Assembly: GCA_024234075.1 (NCBI GenBank)
Contig: JACKOV010000003.1
Span: 248,001 to 312,000, forward strand
Direction of reading: 5' to 3'
DNA from: Nevskiaceae bacterium
GTDB taxonomy: Bacteria > Pseudomonadota > Gammaproteobacteria > Steroidobacterales > Steroidobacteraceae
DNA length: 64,000 nucleotides
Shown in pieces: positions 18,733 to 28,556 of this stretch. How positions within the stretch are numbered: the first letter of the stretch is position 1; each line of letters begins with the position of its first letter. Below the pieces are notes generated by a model. The model saw only the letters and a list, made by a program, of their open reading frames with translations. It made no database searches and had not been told where the DNA came from. The translations under genes were made by a program, and so were the position numbers.

Positions 18733-19575
18733 TCAGAGCCGCCCGGAGACGGGCTCGAGATCGGTGGGTAGCTTAGCGAAGCGGCCCGGGGTATTCCACG
18801 GCATGGCCGGATCATGGAAATCCGAGCCGCAGGATGCGGCAAGTCCGTGGCGCCGCGCCAATGCCGCGAGGCGATCAAGATCGGCGCGCGCCATGTTGCC
18901 GAGACTGACCTCGAGCGCATGGCCGCCGTGCGCGGCGAATTCGCCGGTCAGGGCGCGCAGGGCGCCGCCGGAGAGACGGTAGCGATGCGGATGGGCCAGC
19001 ACGACCTGTGCGCCGGCGCCACGCAGCACGGCGACCGTCGCTTCCAGTGCCGGCCAGTCTTCCGGCAGGTGCCCTGGTCCGCCATGGCCGAGCAGCCGGC
19101 GGAAGGCATTGGCGAGGTCGGTTGCGGCACCCGCCTCGACCAGGGCGCGCGCCAGATGGGTCCGGGTCGGTACGGCCGTCTCGGCGCCGATGCGGGCCGC
19201 AATCGCCGGCGCATCCGGCAGGCGCGCCCGCCGCGCGAGGCGCTCGCCGATCGCCAGCAGTCGCTGGCGCCGGTGCTGGCGCAGGCCGGCAAGATGCGCG
19301 CTCAGCACCGGTTCATCGGGCTGCAGTCCGAGGCCGATCACGTGGATCGACTGGCCGCGCCACAGTGCCGTGGCTTCGACGCCCGGCGTGAAGCGCAGGC
19401 CCGCGGCGGCACAGGCGGCGGCCGCGTGGTCGAGACCCGCCACGGTGTCGTGGTCGGTGAGCGCGAGATGCCGCACACCCTGCGCCGCGGCCAGGGCCAC
19501 TAGTGCGGCGGGTGTCAGGCGGCCATCGGACTGGTCGCTGTGCAGATGCAGATCGGTGAGGGCCGAAGTGGACAT
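18733..19575 (-). CDS. rnm: PHP-domain phosphatase/exonuclease (RNase AM / YciV family)
   Basis: This 280-residue polymerase-and-histidinol-phosphatase protein has the metal-binding motifs DLHLHSDQSDG (near residue 7), ALTDHD, GVEATA, LAHPHRY and GSDFHDP. The family (YciV/TrpH) includes the E. coli enzyme that dephosphorylates 3',5'-nucleoside bisphosphates and trims 5' ends of rRNA. I placed the start at ATG 19575 rather than 19599 because PHP homology begins directly after it and the earlier start would overlap the divergent yrfG ATG. The 22-bp gap to yrfG must hold both translation starts. Confidence 0.88.
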   Translation of the reverse strand: MSTSALTDLHLHSDQSDGRLTPAALVALAAAQGVRHLALTDHDTVAGLDHAAAACAAAGLRFTPGVEATALWRGQSIHVIGLGLQPDEPVLSAHLAGLRQHRRQRLLAIGERLARRARLPDAPAIAARIGAETAVPTRTHLARALVEAGAATDLANAFRRLLGHGGPGHLPEDWPALEATVAVLRGAGAQVVLAHPHRYRLSGGALRALTGEFAAHGGHALEVSLGNMARADLDRLAALARRHGLAASCGSDFHDPAMPWNTPGRFAKLPTDLEPVSGRL

Positions 19576-19597
19576 CGCCCGTATGATACCGGGCCTC

Positions 19598-20266
19598 ATG
19601 ACGCACCCGACTCATCGTCCGCCCGATTGGGCTGCCATCGATACTGTGCTGCTGGATCTCGACGGCACGCTGCTGGATCTCGCGTTCGACAACCATGTCT
19701 GGCTCGGCCGGATACCCGCGCTCTACGCCGAGGCCAACGGGCTGAGCATCGTCGAGGCGCAGGCTGCGCTGGCGCCGATGTTTCGCGCCTGGGCCGGTCG
19801 GCTGGAGTGGTATTCGATCGAGTTCTGGAGCCGGGAGCTCGCCCTCGACATCGGGCAGGTGCACCGCGAGGAGGCCTCGCGGATCGCCTGGCTGCCGGGT
19901 GCGCGCGGTTTCCTGGAGGCGCTGCGCGATCGGGGCAAGCGCCGGGTACTGATGACCAACGCCCATCCATCGATCCTCGAACTCAAGCACCGGCACACCG
20001 GCGTGCTCGACTGGCTGGACGCGGCTTACACCTCGCATGGCTTCGGCGCACCGAAGGAGGATCCGCGCTTCTGGCAGGCGGCCTTTGCGGCCGAAGGTTA
20101 CGATCCGGCGCGCACGCTGTTCGTCGACGACAGTGCCGCGGTGCTGCATGCGGCGCTGCGCTCGGGATTGCGCTGGGTCTATGGAGTGCGCCGGCCGGAT
20201 TCCTCGGCCGTGCCGCATCGCCACGCGGAGTTTGAATCGATCGACGGCGTGGCCGACCTGCTTTGA
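19598..20266 (+). CDS. yrfG: GMP/IMP nucleotidase, HAD superfamily
   Basis: This 222-residue HAD hydrolase carries motif I DLDGTLLDLAFDN (near 20-32), motif II MTNAH, motif III Lys in GAPKEDPRFW, and motif IV LFVDDS. The sequence NHVWLGRIPALYAE and the GFGAPKEDPRFW box are typical of YrfG, which removes 5'-phosphate from GMP and IMP. The start is the ATG at 19598, divergent from the PHP gene. The gene converges on rhlB with 45 bp between stops. Confidence 0.88.
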   Translation: MTHPTHRPPDWAAIDTVLLDLDGTLLDLAFDNHVWLGRIPALYAEANGLSIVEAQAALAPMFRAWAGRLEWYSIEFWSRELALDIGQVHREEASRIAWLPGARGFLEALRDRGKRRVLMTNAHPSILELKHRHTGVLDWLDAAYTSHGFGAPKEDPRFWQAAFAAEGYDPARTLFVDDSAAVLHAALRSGLRWVYGVRRPDSSAVPHRHAEFESIDGVADLL

Positions 20267-20311
20267 CGGGGCAGATCGTCGCCGACCCTCGGGCGGGTCG
20301 GTGGCGATGGG

Positions 20312-21916
20312 TCAGTCGGACGATCCGGACGGTGGGGCGTCGCCACCACCGCTTGCGGCCGGGTTCGCGCCGCCGTCGCCGGTGCTGCCGCCCCGGCCTC
20401 GGCCACCGCGTCGGCGGCGACGCTTGCGGGCGGCGTCTGCCGGGCCTTCGCCAGCCGCCTGTGGCTGCGGCGACGCCTGGGGCGAAGAAGCCGCGCCGGC
20501 AGGGGTGGCATGGGCCGCTGAAGCAGCGGCGGCGACTTCTCCGGCCGCCTGCGGCGGCCGGGAGTGTGAGCCTGCGTTGCCGCTGCTGCCGCTCGAGCGT
20601 GGGGGCCGGGCGCTGCGTTCGCGTCCGCCGCTGCGGCCGCCGAAACGATCGCCGCCGCGACTGTTGCCGCGGCCACCGCCACCACCACGCCCGCCGGGGC
20701 CGGGGCGCGGCTCCCAGGCGCGGCGTGGTGGCCAGACGACGTCGATCGCCATGATCTCGGGAGTGATCGGTTCGTAGGGGATCTTGCGGCCGATGTATTT
20801 CTCGACATCGGGCAGGGCGATCGCATACTCCTCGCAGGCGAAGGTGATCGCATCGCCCGAGGCGCCGGCGCGGGCCGTGCGGCCGATGCGGTGCACGTAG
20901 TCGGCGGCGTCTTGCGGCACGTCGTAGTTGAAGACGTGGCTGACATCGGGAATGTGCAGACCGCGCGAGGCGACGTCGGTCGCGATCAGCACGGCCAGAT
21001 CGCCGGCATGGAAATCGGCGAGGAATCGCAGGCGCTTCTTCTGCGGCACGTCGCCGGACAGCGCCTGGGCGTTGATGCCGTTGGCGCGCAGCACGTCTTC
21101 GAGCCGCTCGGCCATGCGCTTGGTGTTGACAAACACCATCGTGCGCTGGGCGTCGTGACGGCGCAGCAGGCCCAGCAGCAGCGGGATCTTCTCGTTCATG
21201 GCCGGGTAGTAGATGACCTGCCGCACGCGGTCGGCGGTGATCTTTTCCGGCTCGATCTGCACCAGCTCGGGGCTGTTCATGTGCTCGTAGGCCAGCTCGA
21301 GCACGCGCTGCGACAACGTCGCCGAAAACAGCATCGACTGCCGATGCTCGGCGGCCGGCAGCCGCCGCAGGATGTAGCGGATGTCGGCGATGAAGCCGAG
21401 GTCGAACATCCGGTCAGCCTCGTCGAGCACGGCGACCTGGGCATGGCGCATGTCGTAGACGTGCTGTTTGTAGTAGTCGATGATGCGGCCGGGTGTGCCG
21501 ATCAGCACGTCCACCCCGTCCTCCAGCTCGCGGCGCTGCTTGTCGTAGTCGACACCGCCGAACACCACTGCCACCTTCAGGCCCGTGTGCCGGCCGAGCA
21601 CCTCGGCGTCGTTGTAGATCTGGACCGCCAGCTCCCGGGTCGGCGCGATGCAGATGGCGCGGATCCCGGTCCTGCTGCGCGTCGGGGGCGGGGGGTTGCC
21701 GAGCAGGTTCTGGAACAGCGCCACCAGGAAGGCGGCGGTCTTGCCGGTGCCGGTCTGGGCCTGGCCGGCAACATCCTTGCCTGTCAGCGCGATCGGCAGG
21801 GTCTGGGCCTGGATCGGCGTGCAGCGATCGAAACCGGCGTCTTCGATGCCCTGCATGACTGCCGGATGCAGGCCGAGGGAGGAGAATGTGAGGTCGGAAA
21901 GATGTTTATCGGACAT
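20312..21916 (-). CDS. rhlB: ATP-dependent RNA helicase RhlB
   Basis: This is a 534-residue DEAD-box helicase. The Q-motif [13 protein letters not shown], motif I AQTGTGKT, motif II DEAD, motif III SAT, and motif [12 protein letters not shown] are all present. The order rhlB, divergent from trxA and rho, is the conserved gammaproteobacterial arrangement and supports RhlB over other DEAD proteins. The C-terminus is long: from about residue 390 it turns into a Gly/Arg-rich stretch and then a Pro/Ala/Gly-rich tail of about 140 residues. This tail is longer than in E. coli (421 aa in total) and probably binds RNA and/or RNase E. Confidence 0.9.
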   Translation of the reverse strand: MSDKHLSDLTFSSLGLHPAVMQGIEDAGFDRCTPIQAQTLPIALTGKDVAGQAQTGTGKTAAFLVALFQNLLGNPPPPTRSRTGIRAICIAPTRELAVQIYNDAEVLGRHTGLKVAVVFGGVDYDKQRRELEDGVDVLIGTPGRIIDYYKQHVYDMRHAQVAVLDEADRMFDLGFIADIRYILRRLPAAEHRQSMLFSATLSQRVLELAYEHMNSPELVQIEPEKITADRVRQVIYYPAMNEKIPLLLGLLRRHDAQRTMVFVNTKRMAERLEDVLRANGINAQALSGDVPQKKRLRFLADFHAGDLAVLIATDVASRGLHIPDVSHVFNYDVPQDAADYVHRIGRTARAGASGDAITFACEEYAIALPDVEKYIGRKIPYEPITPEIMAIDVVWPPRRAWEPRPGPGGRGGGGGRGNSRGGDRFGGRSGGRERSARPPRSSGSSGNAGSHSRPPQAAGEVAAAASAAHATPAGAASSPQASPQPQAAGEGPADAARKRRRRRGGRGRGGSTGDGGANPAASGGGDAPPSGSSD

Positions 21917-22285
21917 GTACTACCGTCGTATCGGCGTGGCAGCGCACCGCTTGCAAAAGACGCCCGGACGCGCTAAAAATTGGACCTCGAGAGGCGGAGC
22001 GTTCTGCCCGCCTCTTCCAGAATTCACTCGATCCGGAACTCCAGTCCGTCCAGTTCAGGTCCCAGGCTCACCCAGTCAGTATTCATCAGCGTCGGCTCCG
22101 GACCCCGATCGGCTCCCGAACCGGCTCCCCGCAATACCATTCCGAGGCGAACCCGCAACTCCTTACAACGGTCTAGTGTAACCGTTTGACGGCCCTTCAT
22201 AACACGGCGTTCAGCCGCGGGCCGGAAAACCTTGCTCCTATCCCTGATCCGACCATTCTGATTTCTCCAACCGGAGGTTTTCCGC
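21917..22285. other. Divergent intergenic region between rhlB and trxA
   Basis: This 369-bp gap contains the regulatory regions of rhlB (minus) and trxA-rho (plus). A CGGAGG ribosome-binding site for trxA lies at 22272-22277. Near 22187 a TTGACG hexamer occurs, but no convincing -10 follows at normal spacing. A short minus-strand frame ending at 22024 (MNTDWVSLGPELDGLEFRIE) has no recognisable family and I do not call it a gene. Confidence 0.5.
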
Positions 22286-22611
22286 GTGAGCAATCCGCAC
22301 ATTGTGCATACCAGTGATTCGACCTTTTCCCAGGATGTCCTCAAGTCCGACCAGCCCGTGCTCCTCGATTTCTGGGCCGAGTGGTGTGGGCCTTGCAAGA
22401 TGATCGCGCCGATCCTCGACGAGATCGCCAACGAGTACCAGGGCAAGCTCAGGGTCGCGAAAATCAACATCGACGAGAACCCGCAGACCCCGCCGAAGTT
22501 CGGCATCCGCGGCATCCCGACACTGATCCTGTTCAAGAACGGCACGGTCGAGGCCCAGAAGGTCGGCGCCATGTCGAAGTCCCAGCTCGCCGCGTTTCTG
22601 GACGGCAACCT

Positions 22612-22615
<4 letters not shown>
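22286..22615 (+). CDS. trxA: Thioredoxin 1
   Basis: The protein has 109 residues and the canonical active site [10 protein letters not shown] (cysteines near 34 and 37), the cis-proline GIRGIPTL and the full thioredoxin fold length. It reduces cytosolic disulfides, for example in ribonucleotide reductase. The start is GTG with a good CGGAGG eight bases upstream. It lies directly before rho, as in E. coli, and its stop overlaps a possible GTG start of rho (GTGA). Confidence 0.95.
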
Positions 22616-24064
<1,449 letters not shown>

Positions 24065-24069
<5 letters not shown>

Positions 24070-24086
24070 CCGCGGCAGCGGTCACC
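24065..24086 (+). terminator. Hairpin overlapping the rho stop codon
   Basis: GGTGACCGC (24065-24073) and GCGGTCACC (24078-24086) form a perfect 9-bp stem with a GGCA loop. The rho TGA (24067-24069) sits inside the stem. No T-run follows, so if it ends transcription it is not a classical intrinsic terminator. It may instead protect the 3' end. Confidence 0.4.
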
Positions 24087-24108
24087 CCTTGAAGATGTGC
24101 CCTGCGTC

Positions 24109-24139
24109 ACGGAATCCGGTGCAAGTACCCGGATTCCGT
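24109..24139. repeat. Perfect 11-bp inverted repeat downstream of rho
   Basis: ACGGAATCCGG (24109-24119) is repeated inverted as CCGGATTCCGT (24129-24139), with a 9-base loop. It lies between rho and the outer-membrane protein gene. No T-run follows. It could be a second terminator-like hairpin or an operator for the downstream gene. Confidence 0.45.
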
Positions 24140-24219
24140 CAAGCGTCTGTGATGGGCGACGCTGGCGGCGGTATCCCCCTTGTAGGATCATCTCCACGCT
24201 TGTGAGGTGGAGTTCCCGC

Positions 24220-25053
24220 ATGTCGACGCGTTTCGCGGCCGTGCTTGCCGCAGTTTTAGCCTGTCCGTTCATTGGTGTGGCCGCAGTGGCGGCGGCTCCC
24301 GGCTCGGCGCGGCCGCCGGCAAGTCCGCTGACCGATCACTTTGCGCTGCGCAGCAGCTATTTCCGGCCGTCGTTGAGCACGGACGGCCGCTTCGACGGCG
24401 GCTCCAGCGGCCTGGTCGGCACGCCGTTCATCGGCGAGGACGACTTCGGCCTCGACGATGTCGGCAACCTGGGCCGGATGGAGCTCAGTTTGCGGATGCG
24501 CGAGCGGCATCTGCTGCGGGTCGATTACCTCGATCTCAGTCGCTTCGGCGAGAGTACGCTTACCCGTCCGTTGAACTTCCGCAATCAGGTGTTCGACGCC
24601 GGCGACCATGTCGCCAGCACGCTCGATCTGTGGCTGATGAGTTTCAACTACAGTTTCGCGCTGCTGCGTCGCGAGAACTTCGAGCTCGGTCTCGGCGCGG
24701 GCTTGCTGCTGCTCAACGCCGATGCACGCTCCGAGATCCGTGCGCGCGGCATTCGCGAGACCGGCACCGGCGACTTCATGCTGCCGACACTCGGTGTCGA
24801 TGCCAGCTGGGCCTTCCACCGCCGCTGGTCGATCAGTGGCTATGCGCGTTACCTGGGCGGCAGCACCAGCAAGGCCGACGGCAGCTTCACCAATCTGCAT
24901 CTCGATCTGCAATACCGCTGGAAGCGCAATATCGCGCTCGGCCTGGGCTACTCCTTCCTCGAACTCGACGCCGAGCTTGCCGAAGCGAGCCTGCCCGGCA
25001 AGCTGGCGATCGAGGCGGCGGGGCCGGAGCTGTTCTTCCGCGTCAGTTTCTGA
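24220..25053 (+). CDS. Putative outer-membrane beta-barrel protein
   Basis: This 277-residue product has a signal sequence (AAVLAAVLACPFIGVAAVAAA). The mature part is rich in alternating hydrophobic strands separated by short turns (MELSLRMRERHLLRVDYLDLS, DLWLMSFNYSFALLRR, NLHLDLQYRWKRNIALGLGYSFLEL), and the C-terminus ELFFRVSF ends in Phe. These are the hallmarks of an 8-10-stranded outer-membrane barrel. I recognise no named family. The ATG at 24220 follows GAGGTGG. Confidence 0.72.
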   Translation: MSTRFAAVLAAVLACPFIGVAAVAAAPGSARPPASPLTDHFALRSSYFRPSLSTDGRFDGGSSGLVGTPFIGEDDFGLDDVGNLGRMELSLRMRERHLLRVDYLDLSRFGESTLTRPLNFRNQVFDAGDHVASTLDLWLMSFNYSFALLRRENFELGLGAGLLLLNADARSEIRARGIRETGTGDFMLPTLGVDASWAFHRRWSISGYARYLGGSTSKADGSFTNLHLDLQYRWKRNIALGLGYSFLELDAELAEASLPGKLAIEAAGPELFFRVSF

Positions 25054-25126
25054 GCGGTCGTCCCGGCGCCAGCGGCACCGTGGCGAGCGCGTGCGCCAGC
25101 GGGCCGTTGGGAGTAACGTGGCCGCC

Positions 25127-26614
25127 ATGAGTCAGGAGCGCGATCAGAAGGTTTCCATCGTCGGTGCGGCGAGCATCGTGGCGACGACGGCAACCGCGGG
25201 CGGCAGCAGCGTGACGAACGTGACCACCGCCGCGGCGCTTGGCGTCCTGCGGCCGGAGCCCGGCATCGGCGCTCATCTGCTGCTCGCGCCGGGTACGGCG
25301 GTCACCTGCCCCAAGTGCGATCACGAATTCAGTCTCGAGCAGGGCTTTGCCCGGAAAGCGCTGGAACAGATCGAAGACAGCAGCCAGGGGGCGCTGCGGG
25401 CGCTCGAGCAGACGGTGCGGGTGGCGGAGCAGAAGCGTGCGGCACGGGACGCATCGGAGCGCGAGCAGCAGGCGCTCGAGCAGGTACGCGGTTTGCGCAA
25501 GCTGCTGGACGAACAGGCGGAGGCGAACCGCGCGGCGCTGGCGCAGATGCGCGAGATCGAGCGGCGTGGTTTCGCCGACCAGATGACGGCGCTTAATACA
25601 TTGCTGGCCGAGCGCGATGCACAGCTGCGGGTCAGCGCCGAGCGCGAGCTGGGGTTGCTGGCCGCACAGCAGCGGCTGGCCGACGAGAAGGCCGCGCTGG
25701 AGCTGGAGATCGCCCGCCGGATGCAGGTGGCACGCGCCGAGATCGAAACTCAGGTGCGGGCATTCGAGAAGGCGCGTGCGGATTTCGACAAGGCCGAACT
25801 TCAGAAAAAACTCGACGACGTCAGCGCCAAGCTGGCCGAGGCGCAGCGCAAGGCCGAGCAGGGCTCGCAGCAGCTGCAGGGCGAAGTGCTGGAGCTGGCA
25901 CTCGAGGAGCAGATGCGCCGGGCCTTTCCGGTCGATGTCTTCGAGGAAGTGCGCAAAGGCGTCCGTGGCGCAGACCTGCTGCAGCGGGTGACCACTCGAT
26001 CGCTGCAGACCGCCGGCACCTTGCTGTGGGAAGCGAAGCGCGCCAAGGAATGGGGCCGCGACTGGCCGGCGAAGCTCAAGGAAGACATGCGTGCTTCGGG
26101 CGCCGAGGTCGGCATCCTGGTCACGACCACGCTGCCGCGCGAGATTCCGCCGGGCCATGTGTTCGGCGTGTACGAGGACATCTGGGTGACCAGCTGGGCG
26201 GCTGCGGTGCCGCTGGCCGCGGCGTTGCGCGAGCGGGTGCTCGAAGTGCACAAACAGCGGCTGGTCTCCTCCGGCAAGGGCGAGAAGATGGAGGCGCTGT
26301 ACGATTACCTCACGTCGCCGCAGTTCGCGCAGAAGCTGAAGGCCGTCTACGCCGCATTCCGTACCATGCAGGACGATCTGGCGCGCGAACGCAGCCAGGC
26401 GGAGCAACGCTGGGCGCGGCGCGAGAAGCAGATTGCGACCGGTCTGCGCGAGTTGCTCGGCTTTGCCGGAGACGTGCAGGGGCTGTCGGCACAAACGCTG
26501 CAGCAGCTCGAACTCGAGCCGGAGCACGGTCAGGCAACGGGCGAGACCGCGGCATCATCGGCAGCTGCCGATGCCGGCAGCGCCGCGCGAGGTGGCACTT
26601 CGTCGTCAGATTGA
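25127..26614 (+). CDS. DUF2130 domain-containing coiled-coil protein
   Basis: This is a 495-residue protein. A CPKCDHEFSL zinc-knuckle-like element (only one CxxC seen) lies near residue 62. About 220 residues of Glu/Ala/Arg/Gln-rich coiled coil follow. The C-terminal DUF2130 domain contains QTAGTLLWEAKRAKEWGRDWPAKLKEDMR, GAEVGILVTTTLPREIP and SPQFAQKLKAVYAAF. The central domain resembles a restriction-endonuclease-like fold in published family descriptions, but its function is unknown. The first 55 residues are a low-complexity Ala/Thr/Ser segment. It sits 74 bp after the barrel-protein gene. Confidence 0.8.
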   Translation: MSQERDQKVSIVGAASIVATTATAGGSSVTNVTTAAALGVLRPEPGIGAHLLLAPGTAVTCPKCDHEFSLEQGFARKALEQIEDSSQGALRALEQTVRVAEQKRAARDASEREQQALEQVRGLRKLLDEQAEANRAALAQMREIERRGFADQMTALNTLLAERDAQLRVSAERELGLLAAQQRLADEKAALELEIARRMQVARAEIETQVRAFEKARADFDKAELQKKLDDVSAKLAEAQRKAEQGSQQLQGEVLELALEEQMRRAFPVDVFEEVRKGVRGADLLQRVTTRSLQTAGTLLWEAKRAKEWGRDWPAKLKEDMRASGAEVGILVTTTLPREIPPGHVFGVYEDIWVTSWAAAVPLAAALRERVLEVHKQRLVSSGKGEKMEALYDYLTSPQFAQKLKAVYAAFRTMQDDLARERSQAEQRWARREKQIATGLRELLGFAGDVQGLSAQTLQQLELEPEHGQATGETAASSAAADAGSAARGGTSSSD

Positions 26615-26657
26615 CGAAGCCCGCCGGGCGAAAGACCTGAAACGGGCGGGAGGCGGG

Positions 26658-26918
26658 TCAGCGCGCCTTGCGCGCGGCCCGGCCGCGCGTGGTCGTGCTG
26701 CTGCGGGTCGTGCCGCGCACGACGCGCAGCGAGATGCGCAGTTTGAAAGCCTTGAACGTGACTGCCGCGGGCGAGCGGCGCAGCGCGCGCGCGATGCGTG
26801 CACGCGGCTCCTTGCCGGCCATCTTGCGCAGCGTGCGTACATCCTGCGCGGACCAGGGCTTCGAAGCGGGGGCGGTTGTCGGCGCCGAACGACGGCGCGC
26901 TGAAGTCTTGCGAGGCAT
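26658..26918 (-). CDS. Small basic HTH-like protein, unknown
   Basis: This 86-residue, strongly basic protein starts at ATG 26918 (MPRKTSARRR). Its core is WSAQDVRTLRKMAGKEPRARIARALRRSPAAVTFKAFKLRISL, which reads as a three-helix SANT/Myb- or resolvase-like DNA-binding unit: a Trp-Ser start, RIARALRRS-AAV recognition helix, then KAFKLRI. It is followed by an Arg/Thr-rich tail. Similar short proteins occur in other proteobacteria as hypothetical DNA-binding proteins. It is convergent with the DUF2130 gene (43 bp between stops). Confidence 0.6.
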   Translation of the reverse strand: MPRKTSARRRSAPTTAPASKPWSAQDVRTLRKMAGKEPRARIARALRRSPAAVTFKAFKLRISLRVVRGTTRSSTTTRGRAARKAR

Positions 26919-27102
26919 GAAGATCGGTTTCCCGTTGTTTGGAGCCGGCGATTCTAAGAAGAGTGTCGCACGATGCCTATGAAACGGTTGCACTTCGCTC
27001 GCGCGTGATGACTTGTTTCACGGAGAGAGATTTGGCGGCAAACAAGTCGCTGCGCATGCATCAACGGTGCTCATGCCGAACAAGCGGACGATCAAGCAAA
27101 AA

Positions 27103-27136
27103 CGGCACTCCGCACCGTGAAAAGTGCGGAGTGCCG
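27103..27136 (-). terminator. Rho-independent terminator of the OmpA-family gene
   Basis: On the minus strand CGGCACTCCGCAC, an 8-base loop (27116-27123) and GTGCGGAGTGCCG form a perfect 13-bp stem. TTTTTGC follows. It begins 34 bp after the stop of the OmpA-family gene. This is a textbook intrinsic terminator. Confidence 0.92.
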
Positions 27137-27170
27137 TGATTCGACTCGTGAATGTCGAAGTTTGCCTGGA

Positions 27171-28379
27171 TTACTGCGTATCGGTCCGCCGCAGCACGAC
27201 GCGGCGATTCTTCGCGCGGCCATCGGCCGTTGCATTGTCCGCCTCGGGCTGCGATTCGCCGAAGCCCTGGGTCTGCAACCGCGCGGGATCGATGCCCTTG
27301 GACACGAGGTAAGCCTTCACCGATTCGGCCCGGCGCTGCGACAGACGCTCGTTCGACTTGTCGTTGCCGACGCTGTCGGTGTGGCCTTCGAGCACGCCGG
27401 CGACACGCGGTACGTCGGTCATGAACTTCGCGACTGCGTCGAGGTCGGCGTACGATTCGGGCTTGAGCACGGCGGACGCCGTGTCGAAGTGCACCTCGAG
27501 GCGTGCGGCCAGGCTGCAGCCGTATTCGTCGACCTTGCTGCCGGCGGGCGTGTTGGGGCAGCGATCCTTGCTGTCGACCACGCCGTCACCGTCGCTGTCG
27601 AGCTCGCAGCCGCGGGCATCGACCCGGGTGCCGGCAGGCGTGCCCGGGCAGGCGTCCCGCGAATCGATCACGCCGTCACCGTCGGTATCGGCCGGCGGCG
27701 GGGGCGGAGGCGGCGGCTCGACCGGAGCGGCGACCGGTGCGGGTGCCGGGGCTGCCGGCTTGCCGAACTTGTAGCCGACGTGCAGGCCGTAAACGAACGG
27801 ATCCACCTCGACCTTGCCGAGCTTGGTGCCGCCGAGCTTGGCATCCGTGTCGATGTCGATGTAGCGCGCGGAGACGTTCAGGAACCATTTGTCGTTCAGG
27901 CCGAAGTCGACGCCGAGCTGCGCCGCCGGGCCGACCGAATTGTCGAGCTCGAGCGTCGCGGGACGTTCGCCGCTGAACCGCGTGTAGTTCACGCCGACAC
28001 CGGCATAAGGCCGCACGCGCCCATCGGGATTGAAGTGGTACTGCAGGCTCAGCGTCGGCGGCAGGTGGCGGACCCGGCCAAAGCCGGCAGTGCCGGCCGG
28101 GGATTTCACGAACAGGCCGTGATCCCAGACGGTCGAGGCCAGCAGCTCCACGCCCCAGCGATTGCGGAACATGTAGGTGACGTCGAAGGTGGGCTGGACC
28201 TCTTCGTCGACCTGCAGCGTCGTGAGCGGAGCGAGCGTGAGGTTGTCGGACTTGGGGTCGATGACGCTGGCACCGACTCGCACCAGCCAGTCGCCCTGCT
28301 CGGCGACCGCGGTGGTGCCGAGCACCGTGGACAAGGCGAGGCACATCGCCGTGACCGTTGAAGGCTTGATCCTGAACAT
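27171..28379 (-). CDS. OmpW-like barrel fused to TSP3 repeats and an OmpA peptidoglycan-binding domain
   Basis: This 402-residue exported protein starts at ATG 28379 (signal peptide ending VLGTTAVAEQ). Residues about 25-220 match an OmpW-type eight-stranded barrel (GDWLVRVGASVIDPKSD, RPYAGVGVNYTRF, DKWFLNVSARYIDID, GLHVGYKFGKP). A Pro-rich hinge follows, then two thrombospondin type-3 calcium-binding repeats (DTDGDGVIDSRDACPGTP, DSDGDGVVDSKDRCPNTP). The C-terminal OmpA domain carries HFDTASAVLKPES, GHTDSVGNDKSNERLSQRRAESV and GFGESQP. It should tether the outer membrane to peptidoglycan. It is monocistronic, with a terminator downstream. Confidence 0.9.
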   Translation of the reverse strand: MFRIKPSTVTAMCLALSTVLGTTAVAEQGDWLVRVGASVIDPKSDNLTLAPLTTLQVDEEVQPTFDVTYMFRNRWGVELLASTVWDHGLFVKSPAGTAGFGRVRHLPPTLSLQYHFNPDGRVRPYAGVGVNYTRFSGERPATLELDNSVGPAAQLGVDFGLNDKWFLNVSARYIDIDTDAKLGGTKLGKVEVDPFVYGLHVGYKFGKPAAPAPAPVAAPVEPPPPPPPPADTDGDGVIDSRDACPGTPAGTRVDARGCELDSDGDGVVDSKDRCPNTPAGSKVDEYGCSLAARLEVHFDTASAVLKPESYADLDAVAKFMTDVPRVAGVLEGHTDSVGNDKSNERLSQRRAESVKAYLVSKGIDPARLQTQGFGESQPEADNATADGRAKNRRVVLRRTDTQ

Positions 28380-28556
28380 CGACAGACTCCAGAGAAAGTA
28401 GATGAGGGGTGCTGGGGTAAACGGCTGTTGCGTCACAGCCACGCTAGCGGCCGGAATTCTGTCAGCAGAAACCCCAGAAAACCATAGGTTTTTTCCCTAA
28501 AGCGTGTCGGCAGTCGCCATGATGTTGCGTCGCCGTTTACCGACAGCGCGGCCGGT

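Noticed and set aside
22024..22160. Short minus-strand frame in the rhlB-trxA gap (about 40 residues)
   Set aside because: No ribosome-binding site or family; the region more likely holds divergent promoters.
28478..28492. AAAACC-ATA-GGTTTT palindrome upstream of the OmpW-OmpA gene
   Set aside because: A 15-bp AT-rich palindrome about 100 bp before the start is notable, but I cannot link it to a known operator or promoter, and it may also be a weak purD terminator element.
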